From: Nostoc sp. FACHB-973
GTDB taxonomy: Bacteria; Cyanobacteriota; Cyanobacteriia; Cyanobacteriales; Nostocaceae
Direction: 5' to 3'
Assembly: GCF_014698115.1 (NCBI RefSeq)
Contig: NZ_JACJSJ010000070.1
Coordinates: 1-44,615, forward strand
DNA length: 44,615 nucleotides
Shown: in pieces, positions 14,608-23,051 of the stretch
Numbering within the stretch: position 1 is the first letter of the stretch
How the letters are laid out: every line of letters begins with the position of its first letter
The notes under the pieces: model-generated
Databases searched by the model: none
The model's input: only the letters and a program-made list of their open reading frames with translations
What the model was told of the DNA's origin: nothing
Translations under genes and position numbers: made by a program

Positions 14608-15750
14608 CTAGGATTTATCTTGAGGAATTGACCCTTCAATTCCTTCAACATACCAATCCATCGCCAGTTGTTGTTTATCATCCAACACCTTGCCTTTTGG
14701 GACTCGCACTACACCTTTTTGGTCTTTCACTGGCCCATCAAAAGGATGTGCAGTACCTTGAATAAATTCATCTCGCTTAGCATTTACTAATTGTTGTACA
14801 TCAGTGGGAATCACTTGATTCATCGGAGAAATATCTACCATTTCTTGACCAATACCATCCCAAACATCTTGAGATTTCCAAGCATTGGTCATTACAGCCA
14901 AAGCTTTATCTGTATAGAATTTGCCCCATTTGTTAATAGCTGATGTCAGGTGAGCTTTTTGACCGAATTTGCTCATATCAGTGTTATAGCCAAAAGCATA
15001 AATGCCTTTTTCCTCAGCCAATTGTACAACAGCACCAGAGTCTGTATGCTGGGTCAGGACATCTGCACCTAAATTAACCAAAGCTTGCGCTGCTTCTCTT
15101 TCTTTAGCTGGATCGTACCAAGTTTGTGCCCAAAGTACCTTAACTTTTGCCTGGGGATTTGTTACCCGCATTCCTTGAGCAAATGCACTGATTCCCCGAA
15201 CTACTTCCGGAATTGGATATGCGCCAATAAAACCAATTACATTTGATTTTGTCATCTTGCCAGCAATCATGCCGGTTAAGTAACGCGGTTCTTCAAAACG
15301 TCCCAAATAAGTGCCAACATTAGCAGCGCGTTTGTATCCTGTACAGTGTTCAAAGAAAATATTAGGAAACTCCTTGGCAACTTTTATTGTTGGGTTCATG
15401 TAGCCAAAGGAAGTTGTGAAAATCAACTTATTACCATCTAATGCTAATTGGCGAATTACTCTTTCAGCATCAGCACCTTCATTCACATTTTCCACAAAGG
15501 TAGTTTTTACCTTATCTTGAAGATTGGCTTCCATGTGTCTGCGACCTAAATCATGAGCATAAGTCCAGCCAAAATCACCCACAGGCCCTATATAAACAAA
15601 TCCCACTTTCAGGGCTTCATTTACTACTACAGGCGATGCCAAAGGAGATACTTCACTCGGTGAATTGGAATTTCTGCCTTGAATACAACTAGTTAAGGCA
15701 AAGCTAGATCCTGCTAAAGTAACATAGTTGAGAAATTTCCGACGATCCAT
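14608..15750 (-). CDS. BMP-family ABC transporter substrate-binding lipoprotein
   Basis: This 380-residue protein starts at the ATG at 15750 (MDRRKFLNYVTLAGSSFAL), a twin-Arg-like, hydrophobic signal with lipobox LTSC. An upstream extension is only translated repeat (ISLISLISL). The mature part has the BMP fold: ALKVGFVYIGPVGDFGWTYA, GADAERVIRQLALDGNKLIF, FFEHCTGYKRAANVGTYLGR, GADVLTQHTDSGAVVQLA and GQKAHLTSAINKWGKFY. BMP proteins bind purine nucleosides or related ligands in the periplasm. It is upstream of, and probably in one transcript with, the twin ATPase gene 126 bp away. Confidence 0.9.
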   Translation of the reverse strand: MDRRKFLNYVTLAGSSFALTSCIQGRNSNSPSEVSPLASPVVVNEALKVGFVYIGPVGDFGWTYAHDLGRRHMEANLQDKVKTTFVENVNEGADAERVIRQLALDGNKLIFTTSFGYMNPTIKVAKEFPNIFFEHCTGYKRAANVGTYLGRFEEPRYLTGMIAGKMTKSNVIGFIGAYPIPEVVRGISAFAQGMRVTNPQAKVKVLWAQTWYDPAKEREAAQALVNLGADVLTQHTDSGAVVQLAEEKGIYAFGYNTDMSKFGQKAHLTSAINKWGKFYTDKALAVMTNAWKSQDVWDGIGQEMVDISPMNQVIPTDVQQLVNAKRDEFIQGTAHPFDGPVKDQKGVVRVPKGKVLDDKQQLAMDWYVEGIEGSIPQDKS

Positions 15751-15831
15751 ATTTATCGATTTGGTTAAGCTGCTGAAAAAGTTTTTTCTAATTTTTAGTA
15801 GCGACAGACACAAGATTGACTTAATTTTAGC

Positions 15832-15967
15832 TTGGGACTGGGGAGTAGTGAGTGGGGAGTGGGGAGTGGGGATGAGGGAGATGAGGGAGATGAGGGAGAT
15901 GAGGGAGTGTGGGGGGATTATAAAAAAGCTTCCCGCTGTTCCCACTCCTCCCACACTCCCAATACCC
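15832..15967. repeat. GC-skewed GAGGGAGAT / GGGGAGT repeat tract
   Basis: The tract has GGGGAGT heptamers, then four GATGAGGGA nonamers, then a complementary C-rich half (CCACTCCTCCCACACTCCC). The two halves can fold into a long imperfect hairpin. It fills the divergent promoter region between the BMP lipoprotein and the acyl-CoA ligase. Confidence 0.7.
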
Positions 15968-16016
15968 CATTCCCCACTCACTACTCCCCACTCACTTTTA
16001 CTCAGGAGGTTTTGAA

Positions 16017-17543
16017 ATGAATTTATTTGAGCTTTTAGCAGGAGAAGACAATCATTTAGCCCTGGTTACGCCTGGGGGGCGATCGCTAACTTATAAACAA
16101 TTGCGCGAAAATGTTACTGGGCTGGTATCCCAACTCCATAGCTTTGGACTCAAACCCCAAGAACGCATTGCCATTGCCATGACTAACGGTTCACCGATGG
16201 CAATTACTTTTCTCGCTGCTGCTTTATCTGGCACCGCTGCACCTTTGAATCCCAAATACAAGCAAGAAGAATTTGCCTTCTACTATGCAGATACCCAGGC
16301 AAAAGCACTGATTACGCTGTCTGAGGAACCAGAAGCAGCCATTGCCGCCCTCCCACCCGATATGATGCTGATTAATGCCAAAGTCAACACGGACGGCACT
16401 TTGAGCTTTGAACTGGGGACTGGCCAAGAGGATGGGGGCAAAGAAGAATTACTTTCTCCCTCATCCCCCTCATCCCCCTCATCCCCCTCATCTGACGATA
16501 TAGCAATGATTCTCCACACCAGCGGCACCACCAGCCGTCCCAAGCGTGTGCCAATTCGTCATCGCAACCTCATTGCTTCTGCCAATAACATCATTGGTGC
16601 TTATTCACTCACCGCAGCTGACACTACACTTTGCTTAATGCCGCTATTCCACGTTCACGGCTTAGTGGGCTGTTTATTGTCAACTCTGGGATCTGGCGGT
16701 ACACTGGTTTGTCCCAATGGTTTTAATGCCCTAGAGTTTTGGAAACTGGTAGAAACCTACAAACCTACCTGGTACTCCGCAGCACCAACCATGCACCAGA
16801 CAATTTTGGCACGCGCTAGCCGCAACACAGAAATTGTGAAAGCAAATCCCTTCCGCTTTATTCGCTCTAGTAGTGCTTCTTTGCCTCCAGTTATCATCGA
16901 ACAACTGGAGGCAACTCTCAATGCTCCTGTGGTGGAATCTTACAGCATGACTGAAGCATCCCACTTAATGACTACCAACCCCTTACCGCCAAAAGTCCGC
17001 AAACCTGGTACTGTCGGTTATGGCTTCGGTGTAGAAGTCGGCACTATGGACTCCGAAGGTAACCTGCTACCCCAAGGAAGCTTGGGCGAGGTGGTGGTAA
17101 AAGCACCAAATGTCATTGACGGCTACGAAAATAACCCAGAAGCCAACGCCACTGCTTTTGTAAATGGTTGGTTCCGCACAGGGGATCAAGGTAAAGTCGA
17201 TGAAGATGGCTATCTCCGCCTGACTGGACGGATTAAAGAATTGATTAACCGGGGTGGGGAAAAAATTTCTCCCTTAGAAGTAGATGATATTTTGCTGCGC
17301 CATCCCGCCGTCGCTGAAGCCCTAGCCTTTGCCGTCCCCCACAAATCTTTAGGAGAAGATATCCATGCAGCTGTTGTCCTCAAAGCAGAAGCCAGCGAAA
17401 AAGAACTTTTAACTCACTGTTCAACCATGCTGGCAAATTTCAAAGTGCCCAAGCAAATTCACATTTTAGATCAACTACCCCGTGGTGCCACTGGGAAACT
17501 GCAACGGTTGGCGATGGCGAAGTTGCTTGAGATTGGGGAGTAG
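16017..17543 (+). CDS. acyl-CoA ligase / AMP-binding protein, AAE3 (oxalyl-CoA synthetase)-like
   Basis: This 508-residue ANL-superfamily enzyme has the AMP/P-loop motif LHTSGTTSRPKRVP at ~167-180, A-motifs YSMTEASH and GWFRTGDQGKVDEDGYLRL, the hinge GRIKELINRGGEKISP and the catalytic Lys in LPRGATGKLQR near the C-terminus. The pattern CLMPLFHVHGLVGCLLSTL and TYKPTWYSAAPTMHQ resembles plant AAE3 / yeast Pcs60 oxalyl-CoA synthetases more than FadD, but the substrate is not certain. AGGAGG nine bases before the ATG is a strong ribosome binding site. Residues ~134-159 are a repeat-encoded insert (GKEELLSPSSPSS) just before the P-loop. The gene appears monocistronic, and the next downstream sequence is a 21-bp minisatellite. 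Confidence 0.85.
   Translation: MNLFELLAGEDNHLALVTPGGRSLTYKQLRENVTGLVSQLHSFGLKPQERIAIAMTNGSPMAITFLAAALSGTAAPLNPKYKQEEFAFYYADTQAKALITLSEEPEAAIAALPPDMMLINAKVNTDGTLSFELGTGQEDGGKEELLSPSSPSSPSSPSSDDIAMILHTSGTTSRPKRVPIRHRNLIASANNIIGAYSLTAADTTLCLMPLFHVHGLVGCLLSTLGSGGTLVCPNGFNALEFWKLVETYKPTWYSAAPTMHQTILARASRNTEIVKANPFRFIRSSSASLPPVIIEQLEATLNAPVVESYSMTEASHLMTTNPLPPKVRKPGTVGYGFGVEVGTMDSEGNLLPQGSLGEVVVKAPNVIDGYENNPEANATAFVNGWFRTGDQGKVDEDGYLRLTGRIKELINRGGEKISPLEVDDILLRHPAVAEALAFAVPHKSLGEDIHAAVVLKAEASEKELLTHCSTMLANFKVPKQIHILDQLPRGATGKLQRLAMAKLLEIGE
16416..16493 (+). repeat. in-frame repeat cassette inside the acyl-CoA ligase gene
   Basis: ACTGGGGACTGG, then CAAAGAAGAATTACTTTC, then three TCATCCCCC repeats: the same parts in the same order as in the ABC ATPase cassette (13630-13755). 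Translated KEELLSPSSPSS is identical in both proteins. Confidence 0.85.
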
Positions 17544-17587
17544 GGAGTAGGGAGTGTGGGAGTGGGGAAAATCAAGAAACCATTGAG

Positions 17588-17843
17588 CCTTTGAACTCGG
17601 AAGTTGAGCCTTTGAGCCTGGAAGTTGCACCTTTGAACTCGGAAGTTGAGCCTTTGAGCCTGGAAGTTGCACCTTTGAACTCGGAAGTTGCACCTTTGAG
17701 CCTGGAAGTTGCACCTTTGAACCTCGAAGTTGAGCCTTTGAGCCTGGAAGTTGCACCTTTGAGCCTGGAAGTTGCACCTTTGAACTCGGAAGTTGAACCT
17801 TTGAGCCTCGAAGTTGTACCTTTGAACTCGGAAGTTGCACCTT
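17588..17843. repeat. 21-bp minisatellite, about 12 units
   Basis: Units alternate between TTTGAACTCGGAAGTTGCACC and TTTGAGCCTGGAAGTTGAGCC. Because 21 is a multiple of three, several frames on both strands stay open, giving heptapeptide repeats (EVAPLNS on plus). No ribosome binding site or conserved ends support a protein. A second 21-bp array of different sequence lies at 31347-31593. Confidence 0.9.
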
Positions 17844-17872
17844 AGACCTCTTGCATAAATCAAAAATAAAGA

Positions 17873-17960
17873 ACCCCACCCCGCATTTGCTGACGCAAAC
17901 GCTCCCCTCCCCGCAAGCGGGGAGGGGCGGTTTTGGCTTTAGACAAAACCGGGGTGGGGT
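17873..17960. repeat. palindromic CCCCACCCC element
   Basis: Inverted ends ACCCCACCCCG and CGGGGTGGGGT bound a core with its own hairpin (CCTCCCCGCAAGCGGGGAGG). It is about 88 bp, with no coding capacity. It is a common kind of small palindromic element in cyanobacteria. Confidence 0.7.
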
Positions 17961-18234
17961 GACGCGGTGAGTAACGGTAAGTGAATGAACTCAATGTCAC
18001 GTCTTGACAAGGGTTTCACGTTAAGTTGACACCAATGGGCACTGCCGTGCCCCTACACCTTTCGATATAATGTTGTACCTGATGTGATTGGGAACCGCTA
18101 TATTTAGATAATTTATTTCTTGGAAATCCCTTATCGGGGGATTTTGATTCCGGTTCCCCCCTTAAAAAGCAAGACAGTTCACATAAGCCAAAAATCCTGA
18201 TGTAGAGACGCGATTTATCGCGTCTTCAAACCTT
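17961..18234. other. intergenic mosaic of repeat fragments
   Basis: Pieces in order: the GGGCACTGCCGTGCCCCTAC palindrome (about 18036); a right half of the GGGACTTCC element ending at 18131; a piece of the CGGGGGATTTTGATTCCGG element also found at 35572; and TGTAGAGACGCGATTTATCG with its complement at 18200. No gene. Confidence 0.5.
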
Positions 18235-19161
18235 TTAGGTAGAGTGTTGTTTTCGTCTACCAAAGAAGAAGTAGTAGAAAATTGCAATCATTACCCAGAA
18301 AACAACCAAACCCACCCTTGGATCTCCAGGATCGTTCATAGTTAATACAGCAGGTGTAGGAATTACCGAATCCTTAGTATTAACAAATAAAAAAGCAAAA
18401 ATATTATTAGCTGCATGGGCACCTAAAGAAAGTTCCAGCCGATTATCCTTTAGGGTAAGTGCTGAAAAAAATACACCCCATGAAAAGTATTGCAATGCTA
18501 CCCATATTTCTCCCCGCTGCATTTCTGGGTTACTCAAGTGTGGCAGCGTAAAGAGGAAACCAGTAACAATGATTAATACAAATCGTTGCCGAGATAACAG
18601 CCCCAGCCCTTGAAGTAAATAGCCACGAAACAAAAATTCTTCGGCGGAGGTTTGGATGGGAGTAAGCACTAAAACCAAAGGAAAAAGTGGCAGCCACTTG
18701 ACTAAATCAAAAGTCCATGAATAAACTCGTGGCTGTATTAAATAATCTACTCCTGTGAAGGCTATTAAAATAATCAACCAGACTGTAAAGCCTGATATTA
18801 AACGCTGAAAGTTAAAAGAACTATCAACACTAATCAAAGTTTTAATTTTACGTTTGTGTAACCAATTAATCGTTATAAATATACCCAGCCATGCACAAAA
18901 CACAGGAATACTATAAATAACAAAATACCGAGTTTCTGAGGCTTGTAAATAAAGTTCTAATTGATTGTGAAATTCAGATGGTAAATTTGAAATTTCATTT
19001 CCATTTGCAGCACTTGAGACTAAAAATAAAATAGTTGCTAAAATACCTGAAGTGAATGAACCTACATACCAGTAGCAGAAAATAATCAACAAAACTCCTA
19101 ATAAGTAACGCCACCAATCATTTTGACCTCTTTTGGCAGCATCAAGAAAACTTTGGTTCAT
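18235..19161 (-). CDS. CPBP-family intramembrane metalloprotease
   Basis: This 308-residue protein has about eight hydrophobic segments. CPBP/CAAX protease motifs are present: EEFLFRG (E174, E175, R179), a second motif with His208 in FLFTLPHLS, and GAHAANN (H249, N253). The family includes Rce1-like proteases and bacteriocin-immunity proteins; in cyanobacteria most are of unknown substrate. It has its own promoter region and no operon partner. A link with the peptide locus 10 kb away has no positional support. Confidence 0.88.
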   Translation of the reverse strand: MNQSFLDAAKRGQNDWWRYLLGVLLIIFCYWYVGSFTSGILATILFLVSSAANGNEISNLPSEFHNQLELYLQASETRYFVIYSIPVFCAWLGIFITINWLHKRKIKTLISVDSSFNFQRLISGFTVWLIILIAFTGVDYLIQPRVYSWTFDLVKWLPLFPLVLVLTPIQTSAEEFLFRGYLLQGLGLLSRQRFVLIIVTGFLFTLPHLSNPEMQRGEIWVALQYFSWGVFFSALTLKDNRLELSLGAHAANNIFAFLFVNTKDSVIPTPAVLTMNDPGDPRVGLVVFWVMIAIFYYFFFGRRKQHST

Positions 19162-19344
19162 ACGGTGTTCCTATTTGATTTGTCAATTGACTTGTAGGGT
19201 AATACAGTTCAGGTAATTTTTCAAAATTAAAATTTGATTCCTATATTTGTTTTAGATAGTTATTATAGTTCGAGCAACTTAATTATAAAATTGTCGCATA
19301 ATAAGGTTTTGGAATTTTTCAACTAATCGTACTAAACTATAATC

Positions 19345-19446
19345 CAATACCGTTCAGTTAAGGTTTATTGGCAAAAAAACTGGTCTTTCAGACGCAATGA
19401 ATCGTGTCTCTACATGAATACTTTTAGGCTTAACTGAACTGTATTG
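19345..19446. mobile_element. MITE-like element, CAATACNGTTCAGTTAAG family
   Basis: This is a 102-bp element with ends CAATACCGTTCAGTTAAGG and CTTAACTGAACTGTATTG, an 18-bp inverted repeat with one mismatch. The core includes CAGACGCAATGAATCGTGTC. It ends 28 bases before the panE-like start codon, so it may carry part of that gene's promoter. Related left ends occur at 23372 and 34532. Confidence 0.65.
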
Positions 19447-19473
19447 AACTATAACCTATATTCTTTTGAGAAA

Positions 19474-20454
19474 ATGAAGATCTGTATTGTTGGGGCAGGT
19501 GCGATCGGGGGATATTTAGGAGCAAAGTTGGCACTGGCTGGTGAAACAGTGACGCTGATTGCTCGTGGTTCTCATTTGGAAGCAATTCAAAAAGATGGGC
19601 TAAAACTAGTCATGGCGGACGGTTCTAGCCAAGTTGCTACTCCGGCTTTGGCAACTAGCGATATTCAGGAAGCAGGGGCACAAGATGTAGTAATTTTAAC
19701 TGTTAAGGCTCACAGTGTCCCAGCGATCGCCCCTTCCCTCTCTGCACTCTACAATCCGCACACGACGGTGATTACAGCCCAAAATGGTATTCCTTGGTGG
19801 TACTTTCGTCATCATAGCGGCGAGTATGAAGGTACACGCATTCAATCTGTTGATCCTGAGGGAATCGTTGAAGCTGGTATCGGTGTTGACCGCGCCATCG
19901 GTTGTGTTGTTTACCCGGCAACTGAGATAATTGAACCAGGTGTCATTAAGCATATTGAAGGCGATCGCTTTACTCTTGGTGAAATCGATGGCAGTAAAAG
20001 CGATCGCATCCAATTATTAGCCCAAACTCTTAAACAAGCAGGATTTAAAGCACCAATCCGCAATCAAATTCGCACGGAAATCTGGATTAAGTTGTGGGGA
20101 AATGTGGCGTTTAATCCCATTAGTGCCCTGACTGGTGCGACTTTAGAGGATATTTGCCGCTATCCCCTCACCCGCGAACTAGCGCGGCAAATGATGACAG
20201 AAGCCCAGGCGATCGCCGAAAATTTGGGTATAAAATTTGGCATTACCCTAGAACAGCGAATTAATGGGGCTGAAAATGTTGGTGCCCACAAAACCTCAAT
20301 GCTGCAAGATATTGAAGCCGGACGCCCCACGGAAATAGATGCTATTGTCGGCGCGGTGGCAGAATTGGGAAAACTCACTCAAATTCCCACACCTCATATT
20401 GATGCTATCTACGCCAGCGTTAAGCTGTTGGAAGCGACCAAACAAAAGATATAA
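19474..20454 (+). CDS. ketopantoate reductase family protein (2-dehydropantoate 2-reductase)
   Basis: The protein has 326 residues from the ATG at 19474 (MKICIVGAGAIGGYLGAKLA), where the NADP-binding GxGxxG begins at residue 7. A 10-residue upstream extension lies outside the fold. Other family motifs are VILTVKAHSV, ITAQNGIPWW, the catalytic Lys segment RTEIWIKLWGNVAFNPISAL and the C-terminal HKTSMLQDIEAGRPTEIDAI. The PanE family reduces ketopantoate for pantothenate/CoA synthesis. The segment PATEIIEPGVIKHIEGDRF is typical of the broader ApbA/PanE group, so the precise substrate may differ. A repeat element sits directly upstream. Confidence 0.85.
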   Translation: MKICIVGAGAIGGYLGAKLALAGETVTLIARGSHLEAIQKDGLKLVMADGSSQVATPALATSDIQEAGAQDVVILTVKAHSVPAIAPSLSALYNPHTTVITAQNGIPWWYFRHHSGEYEGTRIQSVDPEGIVEAGIGVDRAIGCVVYPATEIIEPGVIKHIEGDRFTLGEIDGSKSDRIQLLAQTLKQAGFKAPIRNQIRTEIWIKLWGNVAFNPISALTGATLEDICRYPLTRELARQMMTEAQAIAENLGIKFGITLEQRINGAENVGAHKTSMLQDIEAGRPTEIDAIVGAVAELGKLTQIPTPHIDAIYASVKLLEATKQKI

Positions 20455-20460
20455 AAAACA

Positions 20461-20634
20461 GGAGTCAGAATACAGAATTCAGAATTCAGAATACCCTACC
20501 CATAAAAGGATAGAGTTTTAATACGAGAATATTTTAATTTTTTTCGCCCACCAGGGGCGGGGTTTTAACCAATATTCGTCACCCACTCGTACAGAATTCA
20601 TACTGAATTCTGACTCCTGAGTTCTGAATTCTTC
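20461..20634. repeat. paired GAATTCAGAAT-type repeat arms
   Basis: Left arm AGGAGTCAGAATACAGAATTC (20460 on) and right arm CTGAATTCTGACTCCTGAGTTC (about 20603-20626) are inverted relative to each other around a core with CGCCCACCAGGGGCGGGG. The whole resembles a ~170-bp non-coding inverted-repeat element, with the same ends as 34282-34473. Confidence 0.55.
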
Positions 20635-20749
20635 TTATAAAAGGGATTGGGTTTAAAGTAGAAAAATGATAAAGAAAAACTAAAGGTTGCAAAAAGCGAT
20701 CGCCTGAAAACAGGATAATGCAGCTGAGTCAGCCAATCCACCTAGAACT

Positions 20750-21328
20750 ATGGCATTTACACCCAAAATCCTAGCTTTTGCTGGTAGCACCCGTATAGAT
20801 TCTTACAACAAAAAATTGGTAAAAATCGCCGCTACTGGTGCCAAGGCAGCAGGCGCAGAAGTGACTTATTTAGACCTACGGGATTTGCCCTTACCTTTGT
20901 TTGATGAAGATTTGGAAGCTGAAGAAGGACTACCAGCCAACGCCCGTATATTGAAGGATTTAATGATTTCTCATCAGGGATTTTTGATTGCTTCACCTGA
21001 ATATAACAGTTCGGTCACGGGAGTTTTGAAAAACGCTATCGATTGGGCATCCCGCCCATCTCCAAATGAAGCCCCATTGGCTGCTTTTGCAGATAAAGTT
21101 GCTACGATTATGAGCGCTTCCCCAGGGGGTCTTGGTGGTTTGCGGGGGTTGGTTCACCTGCGTTCTATTTTGGGAAACATCAAAGTTTTGGTACTTCCCG
21201 ATCAGGTAGCCATATCCAAAGCTTACGAAGCTTTTAATCCTGATGGCACATTAAAAGATCCCAAACAGCAACAATCTATTGAACATTTAGGCGATCGCTT
21301 AACAAAAATATTGCTGAAACTCAATTAG
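20750..21328 (+). CDS. NADPH-dependent FMN reductase (ChrR-like)
   Basis: This 192-residue flavodoxin-like protein has the FMN-phosphate loop LAFAGSTRIDSYNKKL, PLPLFDEDLEAEEGLP, and the FMN ring-binding motif SPEYNSSVTGVLKNAIDWAS followed by SASPGGLGGLRGL. The family reduces FMN, quinones or chromate using NAD(P)H. It is full length, unlike the remnant at 9554. The stop TAG lies inside the terminal repeat of the element at 21323-21545, so the original last codons may have been replaced when that element inserted. Confidence 0.9.
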   Translation: MAFTPKILAFAGSTRIDSYNKKLVKIAATGAKAAGAEVTYLDLRDLPLPLFDEDLEAEEGLPANARILKDLMISHQGFLIASPEYNSSVTGVLKNAIDWASRPSPNEAPLAAFADKVATIMSASPGGLGGLRGLVHLRSILGNIKVLVLPDQVAISKAYEAFNPDGTLKDPKQQQSIEHLGDRLTKILLKLN

Positions 21329-21545
21329 GGCTTGCTGAAAAAGTCCTTTGGTGAGGGCAGGGAATAGGGAATAGGGAATAGGGAATAGTTTTATCCCTAT
21401 TTTTTTCAATTGATTGTGGTACTAGAAATTGTAAATGCAAGACTTTTAAGCCTTATACACCTAATTTACTTGCACCTTTTGGTGCGGTGATAGCCTGAAA
21501 AGTTTGAAATATCAGGATTTTACCGTTATTCAGCAAGCCCTAATT
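21323..21545. mobile_element. MITE-like element with 17-bp perfect terminal repeats
   Basis: AATTAGGGCTTGCTGAA (21323-21339) and its exact reverse complement TTCAGCAAGCCCTAATT (21529-21545) bound a 223-bp core with GGGAATA repeats and no open frame. The left end supplies the stop codon of the FMN reductase gene. The target duplication may be AATT or TA; the palindrome makes it ambiguous. Confidence 0.75.
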
Positions 21546-21613
21546 AAAAGAGAATTCACAATTCAGAATTCTGAATTCAATTTACTTCGTGGAATCAATC
21601 CAAAATTCAAAAT

Positions 21614-22087
21614 CTAAAATCCAAAATTGCCTGACCCATTCACCAGCTCACAAACGCGATATTCGACCACACCAGATTCCAAGCGTCCCTCACCCACCGC
21701 CACAACCCGATTCAGCCAACCGTAACGCGCATCCCCAGTCTCAAAACGCAGCTGGGTCATGAAATAGGTATCGCCATACTCGGTGACGCCCCCGCCAGCA
21801 AGGGCAGTGCCTATCTTCTCATTCATCACCACCACCCCATGATACTGAACGTAGATCCTCGCTCCATCTTCGGTTTCAAGCAACAAGCGAACATCGAGGT
21901 GCCAAACTCCCTCGGCATCGACCAAAATCCAATCGCCGCCGCCCGGAAGGACTTTTCCCCGCAATCGCGCTCCCTCAAAGGTTCCTCCACCTATATTAAA
22001 AATGAGGCGAGTTCCGTATGGTCCTGTTCCGCTCTCCAGAGGAGCAGTGATATGGACACGTAAAGTCAAAAGTGATTCAAGTTTCAT
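21614..22087 (-). CDS. DUF3237 domain protein
   Basis: This 157-residue beta-barrel-like protein has the DUF3237 pattern: VHITAPLESGTGPYGTRLIF, GGTFEGARLRGKVLPGGGDW, DVRLLLETEDGARIYVQYHG and YFMTQLRFETGDARYGWLNR. Family function is unknown. Codon and base composition is more GC-rich than its neighbours, which hints at horizontal transfer. The gene ends in a heptamer repeat: NFGF plus stop is encoded by AATTTTGGATTTTAG, so the natural C-terminus was probably ...CELV. It lies 34 bp downstream of the acetamidase-like gene on the same strand, so the pair may form an operon. Confidence 0.85.
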   Translation of the reverse strand: MKLESLLTLRVHITAPLESGTGPYGTRLIFNIGGGTFEGARLRGKVLPGGGDWILVDAEGVWHLDVRLLLETEDGARIYVQYHGVVVMNEKIGTALAGGGVTEYGDTYFMTQLRFETGDARYGWLNRVVAVGEGRLESGVVEYRVCELVNGSGNFGF

Positions 22088-22121
22088 AAGGAATTACACT
22101 GCGCGAAAAACGCCTAACTAC

Positions 22122-23051
22122 TTATAAATTAATAGTCTGGGATAAAATTGATTTTGGTAACATCCCATGTACCCCTTTTTGGGGACTATTCACAACTTGA
22201 GTAATGTGAAAATTCACAGCTAAACTACACAATACATAAGCGTCTTCTGGCGACAAATTTGTGAAGCGTTCCAGAAAATCAATCATGTTTTTTAAAGCCA
22301 GTTCTAAGGCTTCATCTAAGGTTTGAGCAAAACCCATTGTAATAATATCAGTCGGAGTTTCCGCAATTGGTGTTGTCAGTTGTAAATCTTTGCGAAGTTT
22401 GAGTGTAATTCTACCGTTCATGGAAGTTTCAATGGCGGTAACGTTGACTTCGCCATCACCCTGTGCCGAATGTCCATCACCAATGGAAAATAACGCACCT
22501 GGGACAAAAATCGGCAAAAATAAACGAGAACCTGCTTGGAGTTCGCGGTTATCGATATTACCGCCGTAAGAGCCTGGTGGGATGGAAGTTCGAGAGGTTT
22601 CTGGAGTCGCAACACCAAGAATTCCAAAAAACGGTTTCAGGGGAATTTTGATCCCAGCACCAGGGGGAAATTCGGCGATATTGTTTGCTAAATCCAGAGG
22701 AATGAATCTTAAAGCGGGTTGAGGAAACTGATGTGGTAAAGCTCCCCAACCTGTGCGAATTGCATTGAAGCCTACAGGTAAACGAGGTGCGATCGCCTCT
22801 AATTTTACTTCTAAAACATCCCCTGGTTCGGCATCCCGCACGTAAATCGGTCCTGTGAGTAAATGCGGTCCCCCAGCGATTTTGCGTTCTGGTAGAAGAT
22901 TTTGACAGATGTCGAGAAATTCTGGCGTCAGAAACTCTGGTGGTGCTTTGTCATAAACGTAGTAACCAGTATAAGTTTCTACATCAACTGTATCGCCAGA
23001 ATCAATAGTCAGTGCTGGCTTTAGCAAATGGGAGAAACCGCCCAAATGCAC
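22122..23051 (-). CDS. acetamidase/formamidase family protein
   Basis: This 309-residue protein of the FmdA/AmdA family has GPIYVRDAEPGDVLEVKLEA, PFFGILGVAP-like PFFGILGVATPE, PPGSYGGNIDNRELQAGSRL, LFSIGDGHSAQGDGEVNVTA and the C-terminal YVLCSLAVNFHITQVVN. The family hydrolyses short amides to ammonia and the acid, supplying nitrogen. It is slightly shorter than classic formamidases but contains all the core motifs. The DUF3237 gene follows after 34 bp. The upstream 700 bp are repeat-rich. Confidence 0.88.
   Translation of the reverse strand: MHLGGFSHLLKPALTIDSGDTVDVETYTGYYVYDKAPPEFLTPEFLDICQNLLPERKIAGGPHLLTGPIYVRDAEPGDVLEVKLEAIAPRLPVGFNAIRTGWGALPHQFPQPALRFIPLDLANNIAEFPPGAGIKIPLKPFFGILGVATPETSRTSIPPGSYGGNIDNRELQAGSRLFLPIFVPGALFSIGDGHSAQGDGEVNVTAIETSMNGRITLKLRKDLQLTTPIAETPTDIITMGFAQTLDEALELALKNMIDFLERFTNLSPEDAYVLCSLAVNFHITQVVNSPQKGVHGMLPKSILSQTINL

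Noticed and set aside
14608..15981. Longer start for the BMP lipoprotein (extra 77 residues)
   Set aside because: The extension is a translated repeat (ISLISLISL). The ATG at 15750 begins a normal lipoprotein signal.
17588..17843. Possible CRISPR array (regular repeats)
   Set aside because: Units are 21 bp and directly adjacent with no spacers; the same holds for 31347-31593. No cas-like genes are present.
18235..19161. CPBP protease as part of the peptide-processing system
   Set aside because: CPBP proteases can be immunity proteins, but this gene is 10 kb away, on its own, with unrelated genes between. No support beyond the family association.
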